Positions 8,504-18,593 of a stretch of 64,000 nt of DNA are shown piece by piece. A program made the translations under genes and the position numbers. The notes beneath the pieces are model-generated. The model was not told the origin of the DNA. It did no database searches and saw only the letters and a list, made by a program, of their open reading frames with translations. Each line of letters begins with the position of its first letter. Position 1 is the stretch's first letter. The stretch comes from Mycobacteriaceae bacterium (lineage in GTDB: Bacteria > Actinomycetota > Actinomycetes > Mycobacteriales > Mycobacteriaceae): positions 1 through 64,000 of the forward strand of contig JAPOKC010000004.1 in the NCBI GenBank assembly GCA_029977845.1. The letters run 5' to 3'.

Positions 8504-10006
8504 GTGAAACAGCAGGGGAAGGTGTCCCACCTTCTCGCGGCGGACCTCCGGCGCAAGATCCTCAACGGCGAACTCGCCGCCGATCAGCAGTTGCCGTCCG
8601 AACCCGAGTTGACCGCGCGGTTCGAGGTCTCCCGGGAAACCCTGCGCGAGGCACTGCGGATCCTGGAATCCGAGCAACTCGTCGAAGTCAAACGTGGCCG
8701 GGGAGGCGGGGCTGTCGTCCGCCGTCCGGGCCTGGACGGGGTGGCCCGGTACGTGGCGCTTCTTCTTCAGTCGCGCCGGACGACCCTCGCGCACATCGAA
8801 GAGGCGCGTTCGGTGATCGAGACACCCGCCGCCGAACAACTCGCGATCCACGCCGGCGACGTCGACCTGAGCACCCTCGAGGTACTGCACAAAGCCGAAC
8901 GGGTCGCCGGCTCCGACCCGTTGTCGTTCGTCGCCGCGATGAGCACCTTCGACCAGGCCGTCACCGAATTGTCCGGTAACCCGACACTGGGCGTCATCGC
9001 CGGAGTCTTCCGCGACATCTACGCCGGCCAGGTGTATTCGGCGATCGGCAGCGACGACACCGCCTCGGCCGAGCGGATCGCCCGTCGGGTGATCGTGAGC
9101 CACAGTGCGTTCATCGACGCCGTCCGGCGCAGGGACGCCTCGCTTGCCCGGGGAACCTGGAGCGACTACCTCTTCACCACCAGCCGGCTACTGGTCAGCC
9201 GTGACGTGAGCCGCCAGCCCATCAACATGGCCCCGCTCTGGCGCGCGCAAGCCCACCAGCAGGGGCCCGACCCGGTTCCACGCCGGGCCACGGTGGTGGC
9301 GGCGGAGATTCGCGCGCGGATCGCCGAGGGGCGTCTCGGCGAGGGCGACCGGTTGCCGGCCCTGGCCGTGCTGGCCGACGAATTCGACATCTCCCGGCCC
9401 ACGCTGCGTGAGGCGCTGCGCATCCTGGAGACAGAATCGCTGCTGGACCTGCGGGCCGGTGAGCGGGCCGGTGCGGCGATCCGGACACCGGATTCCCGGG
9501 TCGCCGCGCAACTGGCGGCCATCGTGCTCGAAGCGCGCGGTGCGACCCTGGGCGATTTCTACCGGATCATGCGGATGATCGAGCCGCCAATGATGGGCCT
9601 CGTCGCCGCCCGGATCGGACCACGCCAGCTACGCGCGCTGGACAAGATGAACGACGCGCTGGCCGACTCGGTGGAGAACACGGCGGATTTCGTCGCGACC
9701 CTGCGCGAGGCGGAGCGGCTCGCCTTCTCCGCGGTGCGCAACCCCGCCCTGACCGTGATCGCCGAGATCCTCTACTGGGTGCGCGTCGCCGTCGAACCCG
9801 CGGTCACCGCCGACGCCAAGGCGATCCCCTCGGTGGGTAGGAGCAACCGCCGCTTCCAGAAGTTGTTCGCCCAACTCGTCACCGCGGCCGGTGATCGCGA
9901 CGCCGATCGCGCCGCACAACTGTGGTCCGCGGCCCTGGAGCCCAACGCGCCCTGGATCGAGGAATCCGGTCTGGGACAACGGCTGATGCTCGACCTGATG
10001 GATTGA
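8504..10006 (+). CDS. Double GntR/FadR-type regulator (two fused units)
   Basis: 500 residues, about twice the normal FadR-type length, from a GTG with only a weak ribosome site. Residues about 8-75 form one winged helix-turn-helix (LPSEPELTARFEVSRETLREALRIL region) followed by a helical FCD-like ligand domain. Residues about 260-330 repeat a winged helix (LADEFDISRPTLREALRILE region), followed by a second helical domain. The two recognition helices are alike but not identical. I recall M. tuberculosis Rv3060c (490 residues) as a similar long GntR protein, so the architecture has precedent. It probably binds the 36-bp palindrome upstream and controls its own operon and the divergent P450 operon. 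Confidence 0.88.
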   Translation: MKQQGKVSHLLAADLRRKILNGELAADQQLPSEPELTARFEVSRETLREALRILESEQLVEVKRGRGGGAVVRRPGLDGVARYVALLLQSRRTTLAHIEEARSVIETPAAEQLAIHAGDVDLSTLEVLHKAERVAGSDPLSFVAAMSTFDQAVTELSGNPTLGVIAGVFRDIYAGQVYSAIGSDDTASAERIARRVIVSHSAFIDAVRRRDASLARGTWSDYLFTTSRLLVSRDVSRQPINMAPLWRAQAHQQGPDPVPRRATVVAAEIRARIAEGRLGEGDRLPALAVLADEFDISRPTLREALRILETESLLDLRAGERAGAAIRTPDSRVAAQLAAIVLEARGATLGDFYRIMRMIEPPMMGLVAARIGPRQLRALDKMNDALADSVENTADFVATLREAERLAFSAVRNPALTVIAEILYWVRVAVEPAVTADAKAIPSVGRSNRRFQKLFAQLVTAAGDRDADRAAQLWSAALEPNAPWIEESGLGQRLMLDLMD

Positions 10007-10020
10007 GAGAAGGAAACGCG

Positions 10021-11244
10021 ATGAAGATCGATGACATGATCATGGTCAGCGTCGACGACCACGTCGTCGAACCGGCGCATATGTTCGACGGACGCGTCGA
10101 ACGGAAGTACGCCGATGTCGCGCCGCGCTTCGTGCGCCGCGAGGACGGCACGATGGCCTGGCGCTACGACGGCCAGGAGATCCACAACACCGCACTCAAC
10201 GCGGTGGCGGGCCGGCCCCGCGAGGAGTTCGGCACCGAACCCACCCGCATCGAGGAGATCCGCACCGGGTGCTACGACATCGGCGACCGGATCAAGGATA
10301 TGAACGCCAACGGTGTCCTCGGTTCGCTGAACTTCCCCTCCTTCCCCCGGTTCTGCGGCCAGTTGTTCGCCGACACCAAGGACAAGGACCAGGCCGCAGC
10401 AATGGTGCGCGCCTATAACGACTGGCATATCGACGAGTGGGCCGGCAGCTACCCCGGCCGGATCATCCCGCTGGCCATCCCGATGCTGTGGGACCCGGTC
10501 GCCGCCGCCGCCGAGGTCCGCCGCGCAGCGGCGAAGGGCTGCCATGCGGTCAGCTTCTCCTCCAGCCCCTACGACCTCGGACTGCCGAGTCTGTACTCGG
10601 ATCACTGGGATCCGTTCTGGCAGGCGTGTGTCGACGAGGGCACCATCGTGTGCATGCATCTGGGGTCCAACTCCCGGCCGCCGATGACATCCCCGGACGC
10701 CCCGATCGAACTGGTCTACACGCTCTCGCCGGTCAGCCTGTTCTCGGCCGGCGCGGATCTGTTGTGGAGCGGGATCTTCCGTAAGTTCCCGACTCTGCGA
10801 GTCGCGCTGTCCGAGGGCGGGATCGGATGGCTGCCGTACTTCCTGGAGCGAGTCGACTACATCCACGGCCACACCAAGTACTGGACCGGAACCGATCTCG
10901 GCGGCCGGTTGCCGTCGGAGATCTTCTCCGAACATGTGGTCCTGTGCTTCATCGACGATGCGGTCGGCATTGAGAACCGCCACCACCTCAACCTCGATAA
11001 CATCACCTGGGAGTGCGACTACCCACACTCCGACAGCACCTGGCCGCAGGCGCCCGAGGTGCTGATGAAGTCGCTGACCGGCGTGCCCGACGCCGAGATC
11101 GACAAGATCACCCATCGCAACGCCATGCGGCACTTCCACTACGACCCGTTCGCCCACATCCCTCGGGATCAGGCGACGGTCGGCGCATTGCGTGGGCAGG
11201 CCGTGGGATGGGATATCAGCATCAAGTCGGTCAAATCGGCGTGA
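10021..11244 (+). CDS. Amidohydrolase_2-family metal-dependent hydrolase
   Basis: 407 residues; ATG at 10021 with AGAAGGA just upstream, 14 bases after the regulator. TIM-barrel hydrolase of the ACMSD-like amidohydrolase_2 group. An SVDDHVVEP start replaces the HxH motif with DxH, CMHLGS supplies a mid-protein His, and ECDYPHSDS a late Asp. Family members hydrolyse or decarboxylate ring and side-chain acids; related mycobacterial proteins are common in sterol and aromatic catabolic clusters. It overlaps the next SDR by GTGA. Confidence 0.8.
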   Translation: MKIDDMIMVSVDDHVVEPAHMFDGRVERKYADVAPRFVRREDGTMAWRYDGQEIHNTALNAVAGRPREEFGTEPTRIEEIRTGCYDIGDRIKDMNANGVLGSLNFPSFPRFCGQLFADTKDKDQAAAMVRAYNDWHIDEWAGSYPGRIIPLAIPMLWDPVAAAAEVRRAAAKGCHAVSFSSSPYDLGLPSLYSDHWDPFWQACVDEGTIVCMHLGSNSRPPMTSPDAPIELVYTLSPVSLFSAGADLLWSGIFRKFPTLRVALSEGGIGWLPYFLERVDYIHGHTKYWTGTDLGGRLPSEIFSEHVVLCFIDDAVGIENRHHLNLDNITWECDYPHSDSTWPQAPEVLMKSLTGVPDAEIDKITHRNAMRHFHYDPFAHIPRDQATVGALRGQAVGWDISIKSVKSA

Positions 11245-12002
11245 ACCTCCGCGACAAGGTCGTCGTGATCACCGGCTCCGGTGGCGGGATCGGTGCGGCC
11301 TTCGCCCGCCGCTTCACCGCCGAGGGCGCCAAGGTGGTCGTCACCGACATCGACTCCGCCGGGGTGGAACGGGTCTCGGGGGAGATCGGCTCGGGGGGGT
11401 TGCCCGGCGATATCACCGCACCCGAAACCGTCAGCGCCGTCGCCGATCTTGCCCGCCGCACCTACGGCGAGATCGACATCTGGTTCAGCAATGCCGGCTA
11501 CGCCGGCCCTCGCCAGCCCGGCGAGATCCAGCACGACGATGTGTGGGACCTGAGCTGGCAGTTGCACGTGATGGCGCACGTGTACGCGGCCCGCGAGGTG
11601 CTGCCGGCGATGCTGGAACGCGGTGACGGCTATCTGCTGCAGACGGCGTCGGTCGTCGCCCTGGCGACCCAACCGGATAAGGCCGCGTACTCAGTGACCA
11701 AGCATGCCGCACTGGCGTTGGCGGAGTGGCTGGCGTCGAACTATGGGGCCAAGGGGATCAAGGTGTCCTGCTTCTGCCCCGGACCGATGCTGACCCCGAT
11801 GCTGCTGTCCAACGACTTCCCCGCCGATCACCCGGTGCTCAAGACGGCAGCCACCCCCGAACAGGTCGCCGAGCGTCTCGTGCGGGCCATCGAGGAGGAG
11901 CGGTTCCTGATCCTGGATTCCGACTTGGGCTTGAATTCGCTGCACGCCAAGGCATCGGATTACGAACAATGGATCACCGCGATGCACGCGCCGACACACT
12001 GA
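11241..12002 (+). CDS. SDR-family oxidoreductase
   Basis: 253 residues from a GTG that overlaps the amidohydrolase stop (11241-11244). TGSGGGIG, D after the second strand (VTDIDS), SNAGYAG and YSVTKHA mark a classical SDR. The serine region is LQTASVVAL. Member of the double-GntR operon; probable alcohol/ketone step on the pathway substrate. Confidence 0.85.
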   Translation: MNLRDKVVVITGSGGGIGAAFARRFTAEGAKVVVTDIDSAGVERVSGEIGSGGLPGDITAPETVSAVADLARRTYGEIDIWFSNAGYAGPRQPGEIQHDDVWDLSWQLHVMAHVYAAREVLPAMLERGDGYLLQTASVVALATQPDKAAYSVTKHAALALAEWLASNYGAKGIKVSCFCPGPMLTPMLLSNDFPADHPVLKTAATPEQVAERLVRAIEEERFLILDSDLGLNSLHAKASDYEQWITAMHAPTH

Positions 12003-12013
12003 AAGGCCCCGAT

Positions 12014-12364
12014 ATGCCCGATCGATTCACCCAGATCGTCTTCTCCAACCCGGCCGAGGGTAAAGAGGCGGAGTTCAACGAGTGGTACGACACCGTCCAC
12101 ATCCCACAGTTGCTCGAGGTGCCCGGCATGCTGTCGGCCAAACGCTTCGCCCTGCACGACTGCGATCTGTATCGCGTCCCCGGCGGCCAGGTGCCCGAAC
12201 ACGGCTACATGTGCGTCTATCAGATGGAGGGTGACGTGAACACCATCATGTCCGAGATCCGCGCGCGGGTCGCCGACGGACGCGTCACCATGAGCGACTG
12301 CCTCGACCTGCCCAGTTCCCGGATGTCGTTCTGGACCCAGCAGGGCGATGAGTTCGTCGCCTGA
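12014..12364 (+). CDS. EthD-like / dimeric alpha-beta barrel protein
   Basis: 116 residues. The N-terminal half has the pattern EFNEWYDTVHIPQLLEVPG followed by AKRF, typical of EthD-like and related dimeric alpha-beta barrel proteins. Such small proteins act as ligand-binding or cofactor-free isomerase/oxygenase partners in catabolic clusters. It starts 11 bases after the SDR and overlaps the NTF2-like gene by 17 bases. Confidence 0.72.
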   Translation: MPDRFTQIVFSNPAEGKEAEFNEWYDTVHIPQLLEVPGMLSAKRFALHDCDLYRVPGGQVPEHGYMCVYQMEGDVNTIMSEIRARVADGRVTMSDCLDLPSSRMSFWTQQGDEFVA

Positions 12365-12740
12365 GTTCGACGCACGCGTCGGGATCATCACGGCATTCCT
12401 CGACGGCATCGGCGATCTGGATTTCGAACGCGTCGCTCAGTGCCTGACCGACGACGCCGTGATGACCCTGCCCTTCCTCGACATCCCGCTGACGAACGGC
12501 AGGGCCGCGATCGTCGGGCAGCTGAGCGCCTCGGTCCCGCGGATGTTCGAGCGGATGAATTTCTTCTATGACGCGTGGTACGACGCCGGTCCGGACACGG
12601 TCATCGCCGAATACCACAGCGTCTGCCCACTCAAGGATCGTCCGGGTGAGTACCGCAACTCCTACATCACGGTGTTCGGCTTCCGCGGGAACCAGATCGG
12701 CCTGTACAAGGAGTACCTCAACCCGACGAGGATGGCCTGA
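12348..12740 (+). CDS. NTF2-like (SnoaL/ketosteroid-isomerase-fold) protein
   Basis: 130 residues with the cone-shaped NTF2 pattern: N-terminal helices (ITAFLDGIGDLDFERVAQCLTDDAV region), then strands ending in ITVFGFRGNQIGLYKEYL. Members include SnoaL cyclases, ketosteroid isomerase and dehydratases such as LinA. A catalytic residue cannot be assigned with confidence. It overlaps the EthD-like gene and is followed by the LLM gene after 3 bases. Confidence 0.72.
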   Translation: MSSSPEFDARVGIITAFLDGIGDLDFERVAQCLTDDAVMTLPFLDIPLTNGRAAIVGQLSASVPRMFERMNFFYDAWYDAGPDTVIAEYHSVCPLKDRPGEYRNSYITVFGFRGNQIGLYKEYLNPTRMA

Positions 12741-12743
12741 GAC

Positions 12744-13721
12744 GTGGGCGTGGACTTCGGGTACCTCTACGACTTCCGCAATCCCAGCCGCTGGGAACGC
12801 CCGTGGGATGAGGTCTACTCGGAGACCATCGACCTCGTCGCGTGGAGCGAGACTGTCGGATTCCGCGGCGCGTGGGTGCCCGAACACCACGGCGCCGAGG
12901 ACGGTTATCTGCCCGTCCCCAATCTGGCGCTGGCCGCGATCGCCGCACGGACCTCGACGATCACCATCGGTGCGGCGATCGCCATCGCCCCGTTGCACAA
13001 CCCGGTCCGATTCGCCGAGGAGTGCGCGGTGCTCGACATCATGTCCAACGGTCGCCTGGATACCGGCCTCGGTCTGGGTTACCGGCGCCGCGAGTACGAG
13101 ATGTTCGGTGAGCGATTCGAACAGCGCGGCCGACGGTTCACCGAATTCCTCCGCACCGTCCGCGCGCTGTGGGAGGGCGAGAACGTCAACGGCATGCGCA
13201 TCTCGCCGCGGCCGTCACGGCGGCTGCCCCTGTACATCGGCGGGTTCACCGACCGCGCCCTGGAACGGGCCGCCGTCTACGGCGACGGCTATTTCGGTAA
13301 CGAGGAGGCCGTCGAGTCGTATCTGGCCAAACTCGAGGCGGCCGGAAAGAACCGGTCCGACGCGGTCATTCGCGTCCCCGGTCTGTTCTTCACCGTCGCC
13401 GAGGATCCCGAGAAGGCCATGTCCGAACTCGCTCCCTACTACCACCACGTCTACAGCACCTACGGCGCCTGGATGAGCGAGGACAACGCGATCGGGATGG
13501 ACACCCCCGCCACCCGCCCGCTGGACCTGGCGGCCTTCACGACCAGTGGCGTGCTCCAGATCCTCACACCCGAGCAGGCGATCGCTCACTTCACGGCAAT
13601 GCGTATGCGAATCCCGTTGGAGCACTTCACGATGATGCGGCCGCCGGGACTTCCTGCCGAGCGCTTCGTTGAGTACGCCCAACTCTTCGCCGACACCGTG
13701 ATCCCGGCCCTGAGGGATTAG
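12744..13721 (+). CDS. LLM-class flavin-dependent oxidoreductase
   Basis: 325 residues from GTG. Luciferase-like TIM barrel: WVPEHHG near residue 45, then the long helix-strand pattern TIGAAIAIAPLHNPVRFAEE and the LGLGYRRREYEMFG segment seen in bacterial luciferase-like monooxygenases. The flavin may be FMN or F420. It is the last gene of the double-GntR operon and converges with the ligase gene, with two bases between stops. Confidence 0.83.
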   Translation: MGVDFGYLYDFRNPSRWERPWDEVYSETIDLVAWSETVGFRGAWVPEHHGAEDGYLPVPNLALAAIAARTSTITIGAAIAIAPLHNPVRFAEECAVLDIMSNGRLDTGLGLGYRRREYEMFGERFEQRGRRFTEFLRTVRALWEGENVNGMRISPRPSRRLPLYIGGFTDRALERAAVYGDGYFGNEEAVESYLAKLEAAGKNRSDAVIRVPGLFFTVAEDPEKAMSELAPYYHHVYSTYGAWMSEDNAIGMDTPATRPLDLAAFTTSGVLQILTPEQAIAHFTAMRMRIPLEHFTMMRPPGLPAERFVEYAQLFADTVIPALRD

Positions 13722-13723
13722 GT

Positions 13724-15181
13724 TCAGCCGCCGCGTTCTTCGATGAGCCTGCCGCGATTGACCTTCGTCGCCGCGCTGCGCGGGATCTTGTCGATCAACT
13801 CGATCGACTTGGGCACCTTGTAGGGCAGCAGCCGTGCCTTGGCATAGCCACGTACCTCCTCGAGCGTGGGCGGCTGAGCCGGATCGGTGGGCTCGACGAT
13901 CGCGTGGACGCGCCGGCCCCACTCCGGATCACTGAGTCCGACCACCACGACGTCGGCGATCTTCGGATGGTCGATGAGCGCATTCTCGACTTCGGCGGGA
14001 AACACGTTGGCCCCACCGGTGATGATCATGTCGACCCGACGGTCCACGATGTAGAGGAACTGATCGGCATCGACGTACCCCATATCGCCGACCGAGGTGA
14101 ACCCGTCCTCGGTCCGCGTGAGTTGCGGTGCCGCACCAAGATACGTCGACCCGCCGTAGAACGGTGCCCTCAGGTAGATCTCTCCCACCTCCCCCGGCGC
14201 GCGCTCCCGTCCGTCGTGGTCGAGGATGCGCACCTCGGTCCCGCCGATACCGCGGCCCACGCTTCCCGGATGCTCCAGCCACTCGGTGCCGCGGATCGCG
14301 GTGATCCCCAGGCCCTCGGTCATCCCGTAGGCCATGAACATCCGGTCGATGCCGATCAGATCCGCCCACCTGCGCACCAGCGAGACCGGCATCGGCGCGG
14401 CGCCCTGCAGGATCCAATGCAGGCTGGAGAGATCGCGATGAACGTCGGCGGCCGCATCGGACATCCGCTGCAACATGGTGGGAGTGGCGGTGAAGGTGGT
14501 GACACGGTACTTCTCGATCAATGCCAACGCCGCTGCCGCATCGAACTTCTCCATCACCACCAGACAGTCACCGTGCAGCAGTCCCTGCAAGGTGGCGAAG
14601 GCGTTGACGTGATACATCGGCGCCAGCACCAGAACTGTCTGCGGCCGCGGCACACCCACCCAGTTCTCGGCGATCGGCAGATTCGCCTGCGGGTTGTAGA
14701 GCGCCGGCAGCGCGGACAGGATGATCTTGGGCGTACCAGTGGACCCACTGCTGCAGATCCCCTGCGTATGCGGAGAGACCACATCGGGTAGATCAAGGGC
14801 CGGCACGTCCTCGGTCGAGTCGATCCACGACAGGTCATCCGGGCTGAGATAAACGACCGGATCGATCACCTCGCGAAGCTTCGCCAATTCCCAGTCCGGC
14901 ACATCCCAGCGCACCGGGACCGGTACCGCGCCGAGCTTCCACGCCGCGAGAACGCTCAGCACCATCTGTGGTGAATTGCGCAGGCCCAGACCCACTCTGG
15001 AGCCGAAGCCCACTCCCCGCGCGGCCAACGCCGCCGCGAGTCGGCCGGATCGGTTGTCGAGCCAGCCGTAGGTCAGGGGATGCTCAGTTCCGTCCTGTCC
15101 GATGTGCAGGTAAGCCACGTCGTCGGGCCGTTGGGTGGCCAGGACGCGCAACCGATGCGGCAGGCTGGTGGGCTCGCTCAC
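13724..15181 (-). CDS. AMP-binding acyl-CoA ligase (FadD-like)
   Basis: 485 residues from a GTG at 15181; the longer open frame runs back into the antigen 85 gene and is not credible. ANL-superfamily motifs are present: SSGSTGTPK (AMP/ATP loop), YGMTEGLG, SVGDMGY, DRRVDMIITGGANVFPAEVE (hinge region) and a late lysine in SAATKVNRGRL. It is shorter than typical FadD proteins. It should adenylate a carboxylic acid and form its CoA thioester. It lies between a catabolic operon and fbp, and could supply CoA esters to either. Confidence 0.87.
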   Translation of the reverse strand: MSEPTSLPHRLRVLATQRPDDVAYLHIGQDGTEHPLTYGWLDNRSGRLAAALAARGVGFGSRVGLGLRNSPQMVLSVLAAWKLGAVPVPVRWDVPDWELAKLREVIDPVVYLSPDDLSWIDSTEDVPALDLPDVVSPHTQGICSSGSTGTPKIILSALPALYNPQANLPIAENWVGVPRPQTVLVLAPMYHVNAFATLQGLLHGDCLVVMEKFDAAAALALIEKYRVTTFTATPTMLQRMSDAAADVHRDLSSLHWILQGAAPMPVSLVRRWADLIGIDRMFMAYGMTEGLGITAIRGTEWLEHPGSVGRGIGGTEVRILDHDGRERAPGEVGEIYLRAPFYGGSTYLGAAPQLTRTEDGFTSVGDMGYVDADQFLYIVDRRVDMIITGGANVFPAEVENALIDHPKIADVVVVGLSDPEWGRRVHAIVEPTDPAQPPTLEEVRGYAKARLLPYKVPKSIELIDKIPRSAATKVNRGRLIEERGG

Positions 15182-15208
15182 CTGTCCAACTCTATGCTGC
15201 CCGCACAC

Positions 15209-15243
15209 AAAAGGCGGGCCTCCGGTCACACCGGAGGCCCGCC
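15209..15243 (-). terminator. Intrinsic terminator after antigen 85 gene
   Basis: A 13-bp perfect stem, GGCGGGCCTCCGG / CCGGAGGCCCGCC, with a five-base loop (15213-15243), is followed on the minus strand by TTTT (15212-15209). It lies 12 bases past the antigen 85 stop. Read-through would enter the ligase gene. Confidence 0.85.
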
Positions 15244-15255
15244 CTTCGTCAGTGC

Positions 15256-16407
<1,152 letters not shown>

Positions 16408-17475
16408 ATGGAATCCTTCGTCCACCTGCGCAAAGGCATCACCCCACGGCGGGTCCACGCCGATCTGGACGGCCTGAAGGACGACGAGCTAGGCCGCAAC
16501 GGGTTCACCGGCCGGACCGCCAACATGTACCGCCGTAACGACCCCACCCAATATCGGGCCGTGGGCCCATTGCGGCCGGTAGACGTGCTGGCCGAGCAAT
16601 TGCCGGTCGGCGACGAGCCGGTGTTGCTCTTCTCCAATCCCGACTGCCGGGTGTCCCTGGGCCGCCGGTCCGAACCGACTCCTTATTACCTTCGTCACGT
16701 CGACGGCGATCTGCTGTGTTTCGTCCATTCGGGCGAGGGCCGGCTGGAGACCGAATTCGGACCGCTGGACTACCGCAGCGGGGACTGGATCTACCTGCCC
16801 AAGGCCAGTACCTGGCGGCAGATTCCGGGTGGCGCAAGCACCTGGCTGATGATCGAGGCCGATGAGTTCCGTGTCCCGCCGGCCGGGCCACTCGGGCGGC
16901 ACTGGCCCTTCGACCCGGCGCAGGCCGTCATCCCGGAGGCGCATGCCTTCCAAGAGGACGGTGAGTTCGAAGTCCGCCTCGTCCACGACGGTGGAACGAC
17001 GTCGCTGTTCTACCAACACCACCCGCTGGACGTGGCGGGCTGGCGCGGCGACAACTTCGCCTTCACCTTCAACATCGACGACTACAACGTCGTCACCTCC
17101 GACAGCGTGCATCTGCCGCCGACGGTGCATCTGTTCATGCAGGCGACCGGGGTGCTGGTGTGCAACTTCCTGCCCAAACCGGCCGAGACCGTGCCGGGCA
17201 CCGAACGCACTCCCTGGTATCACCGCAACGTCGACTTCGACGAGATCGCGTTCTTCCACGGCGGATCGCTCTACGGCCAGCCGATGCCGCCCGGACTGAT
17301 CAGCCACACCCCCCAGGGCGTGCATCACGGCGCACCGGAGCGCGCGAGGGAACGGGCCCGGCGCAAGTTCGACGAGTACGACACCGTCGACTGGAAGGTG
17401 ATCGCGATCGACACCAGCCGGCGTCTCACTCCGTCGGATGCGGTGCTCGCAGCCGATCTGGGACAACACCAGTGA
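16408..17475 (+). CDS. Homogentisate 1,2-dioxygenase-family cupin
   Basis: 355 residues with the two-part cupin layout of homogentisate 1,2-dioxygenase (residues about 40-160 and 190-320). Human HGD binds iron through HRNxxxE and a later PHG. Here the counterparts are H272-R-N-V-D-F-D-E279 and H306-H307-G-A-P-E. The acidic residue is D278 at +6 or E279 at +7, whereas human has Glu at +6. Members open aromatic rings by extradiol-type oxygenation. It leads an operon of CoA-linked degradation genes, so a ring-cleaving role on a gentisate/homogentisate-like compound is plausible. Its stop overlaps the hydrolase start (GTGA). Confidence 0.8.
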   Translation: MESFVHLRKGITPRRVHADLDGLKDDELGRNGFTGRTANMYRRNDPTQYRAVGPLRPVDVLAEQLPVGDEPVLLFSNPDCRVSLGRRSEPTPYYLRHVDGDLLCFVHSGEGRLETEFGPLDYRSGDWIYLPKASTWRQIPGGASTWLMIEADEFRVPPAGPLGRHWPFDPAQAVIPEAHAFQEDGEFEVRLVHDGGTTSLFYQHHPLDVAGWRGDNFAFTFNIDDYNVVTSDSVHLPPTVHLFMQATGVLVCNFLPKPAETVPGTERTPWYHRNVDFDEIAFFHGGSLYGQPMPPGLISHTPQGVHHGAPERARERARRKFDEYDTVDWKVIAIDTSRRLTPSDAVLAADLGQHQ

Positions 17476-18593
17476 AATACGAGCGCATTCCGTATCTGGT
17501 TGCCTTCCAGAACAATTCGGGTGTCCGCGATGTCTATGGCGGACTGGCCGAGATCGTCGTACTGGAGTGCTACCAGCTCAAGCCCGAAGTTTCCGCCGGA
17601 GCCGCCGGGCCGGCGACATCAGATTCAGACACCGTGCTGGTGTTCATGCACCCGATCGGCGGCGGCGCCTACCTGCCGATGGTCAACGCGCTGGCCCGCG
17701 CCGGACACCATGTGATCTACGCCAACAGCCGGTTCCGCGGAACCGACTCCGCACTGATCATGGAGAAGGTGCTCGAGGATCTCGGCGAGGTGATCGCCGA
17801 CGCCACGAACCGGCTCGGCTATTCGAAGGTGGTGCTGGCCGGCTGGAGCGGCGGCGGATCACTATCGCTCTACTACCAACAGCAGTCCCGCGAACGCGGC
17901 TTCATCCCCGCCGACGGGATCATGCTGCTGGCCGCTCACATCAGCCGGCACGGAACGCTCACCGAGTGGCTGGACGCCTCGATCCTCGACGAGTCCGACC
18001 CCACCAAACGTGATCCGGAGCTCGATCTCTACAACCCGGACAACCCCAACCAGCCGCCGTATTCGGCCGAGTTCCTCGAGCGCTACCGGGAAGCCCAGAT
18101 CGCCCGCAACCGGCGAATCACCAAGTGGGTCAAGGCCAAACTTGCGACGGTCGGCGACGAGGAGTTCTGCTTCGTCGTGCACGGCACCATGGCCGACCCG
18201 CGCTGGCTGGACCCGGCCGTCGACCCCAACGATCGAGAGCCCGGCACCTGCTATCTGGGTGACCCGCGCATCGTCAACAACTCCCCCATCGGCCTGGCCC
18301 GGTTCTGCTCGCTGCGCAGTTGGCTGTCGCAGTGGAGCTATGACGACGCCCGCGGCGACGGTATCGCCTGCGGACGTGAGATCACGGTGCCCACCCTGGT
18401 GATCGGCAACCTCGCCGACGACGCCTGCACCCCCAGTCACACCCGGCGTCTCTTCGAGGCGATCGGCACGCAGGACAAGGAGATGCACGAGATTCCCGAT
18501 GCCAACCACTACTACTCCGGACCCGATCAGCGCGAGACGCTGACCCAGGCGGTCGGCATCGTGTCGGATTGGCTGAGCCGCCATGACTTCTGA
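17472..18593 (+). CDS. Alpha/beta hydrolase
   Basis: 373 residues from a GTG overlapping the dioxygenase stop. Nucleophile S126 in GWSGGGS, acidic D316/D317 in NLADDACTP and H346 in DANHYYSG form a complete triad. HPIGGGAYLP near residue 58 is the likely oxyanion loop. It could be a C-C bond hydrolase acting on the ring-cleavage product or an esterase; the coupling to an HGD-like enzyme favours the first. Its 3' end overlaps the CoA-transferase gene by 11 bases. Confidence 0.83.
   Translation: MKYERIPYLVAFQNNSGVRDVYGGLAEIVVLECYQLKPEVSAGAAGPATSDSDTVLVFMHPIGGGAYLPMVNALARAGHHVIYANSRFRGTDSALIMEKVLEDLGEVIADATNRLGYSKVVLAGWSGGGSLSLYYQQQSRERGFIPADGIMLLAAHISRHGTLTEWLDASILDESDPTKRDPELDLYNPDNPNQPPYSAEFLERYREAQIARNRRITKWVKAKLATVGDEEFCFVVHGTMADPRWLDPAVDPNDREPGTCYLGDPRIVNNSPIGLARFCSLRSWLSQWSYDDARGDGIACGREITVPTLVIGNLADDACTPSHTRRLFEAIGTQDKEMHEIPDANHYYSGPDQRETLTQAVGIVSDWLSRHDF

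Noticed and set aside
9772..11157. Minus-strand open frame of 461 codons over the GntR and amidohydrolase genes
   Set aside because: Antisense to two genes with clear domains; no ribosome site and no recognisable domain.
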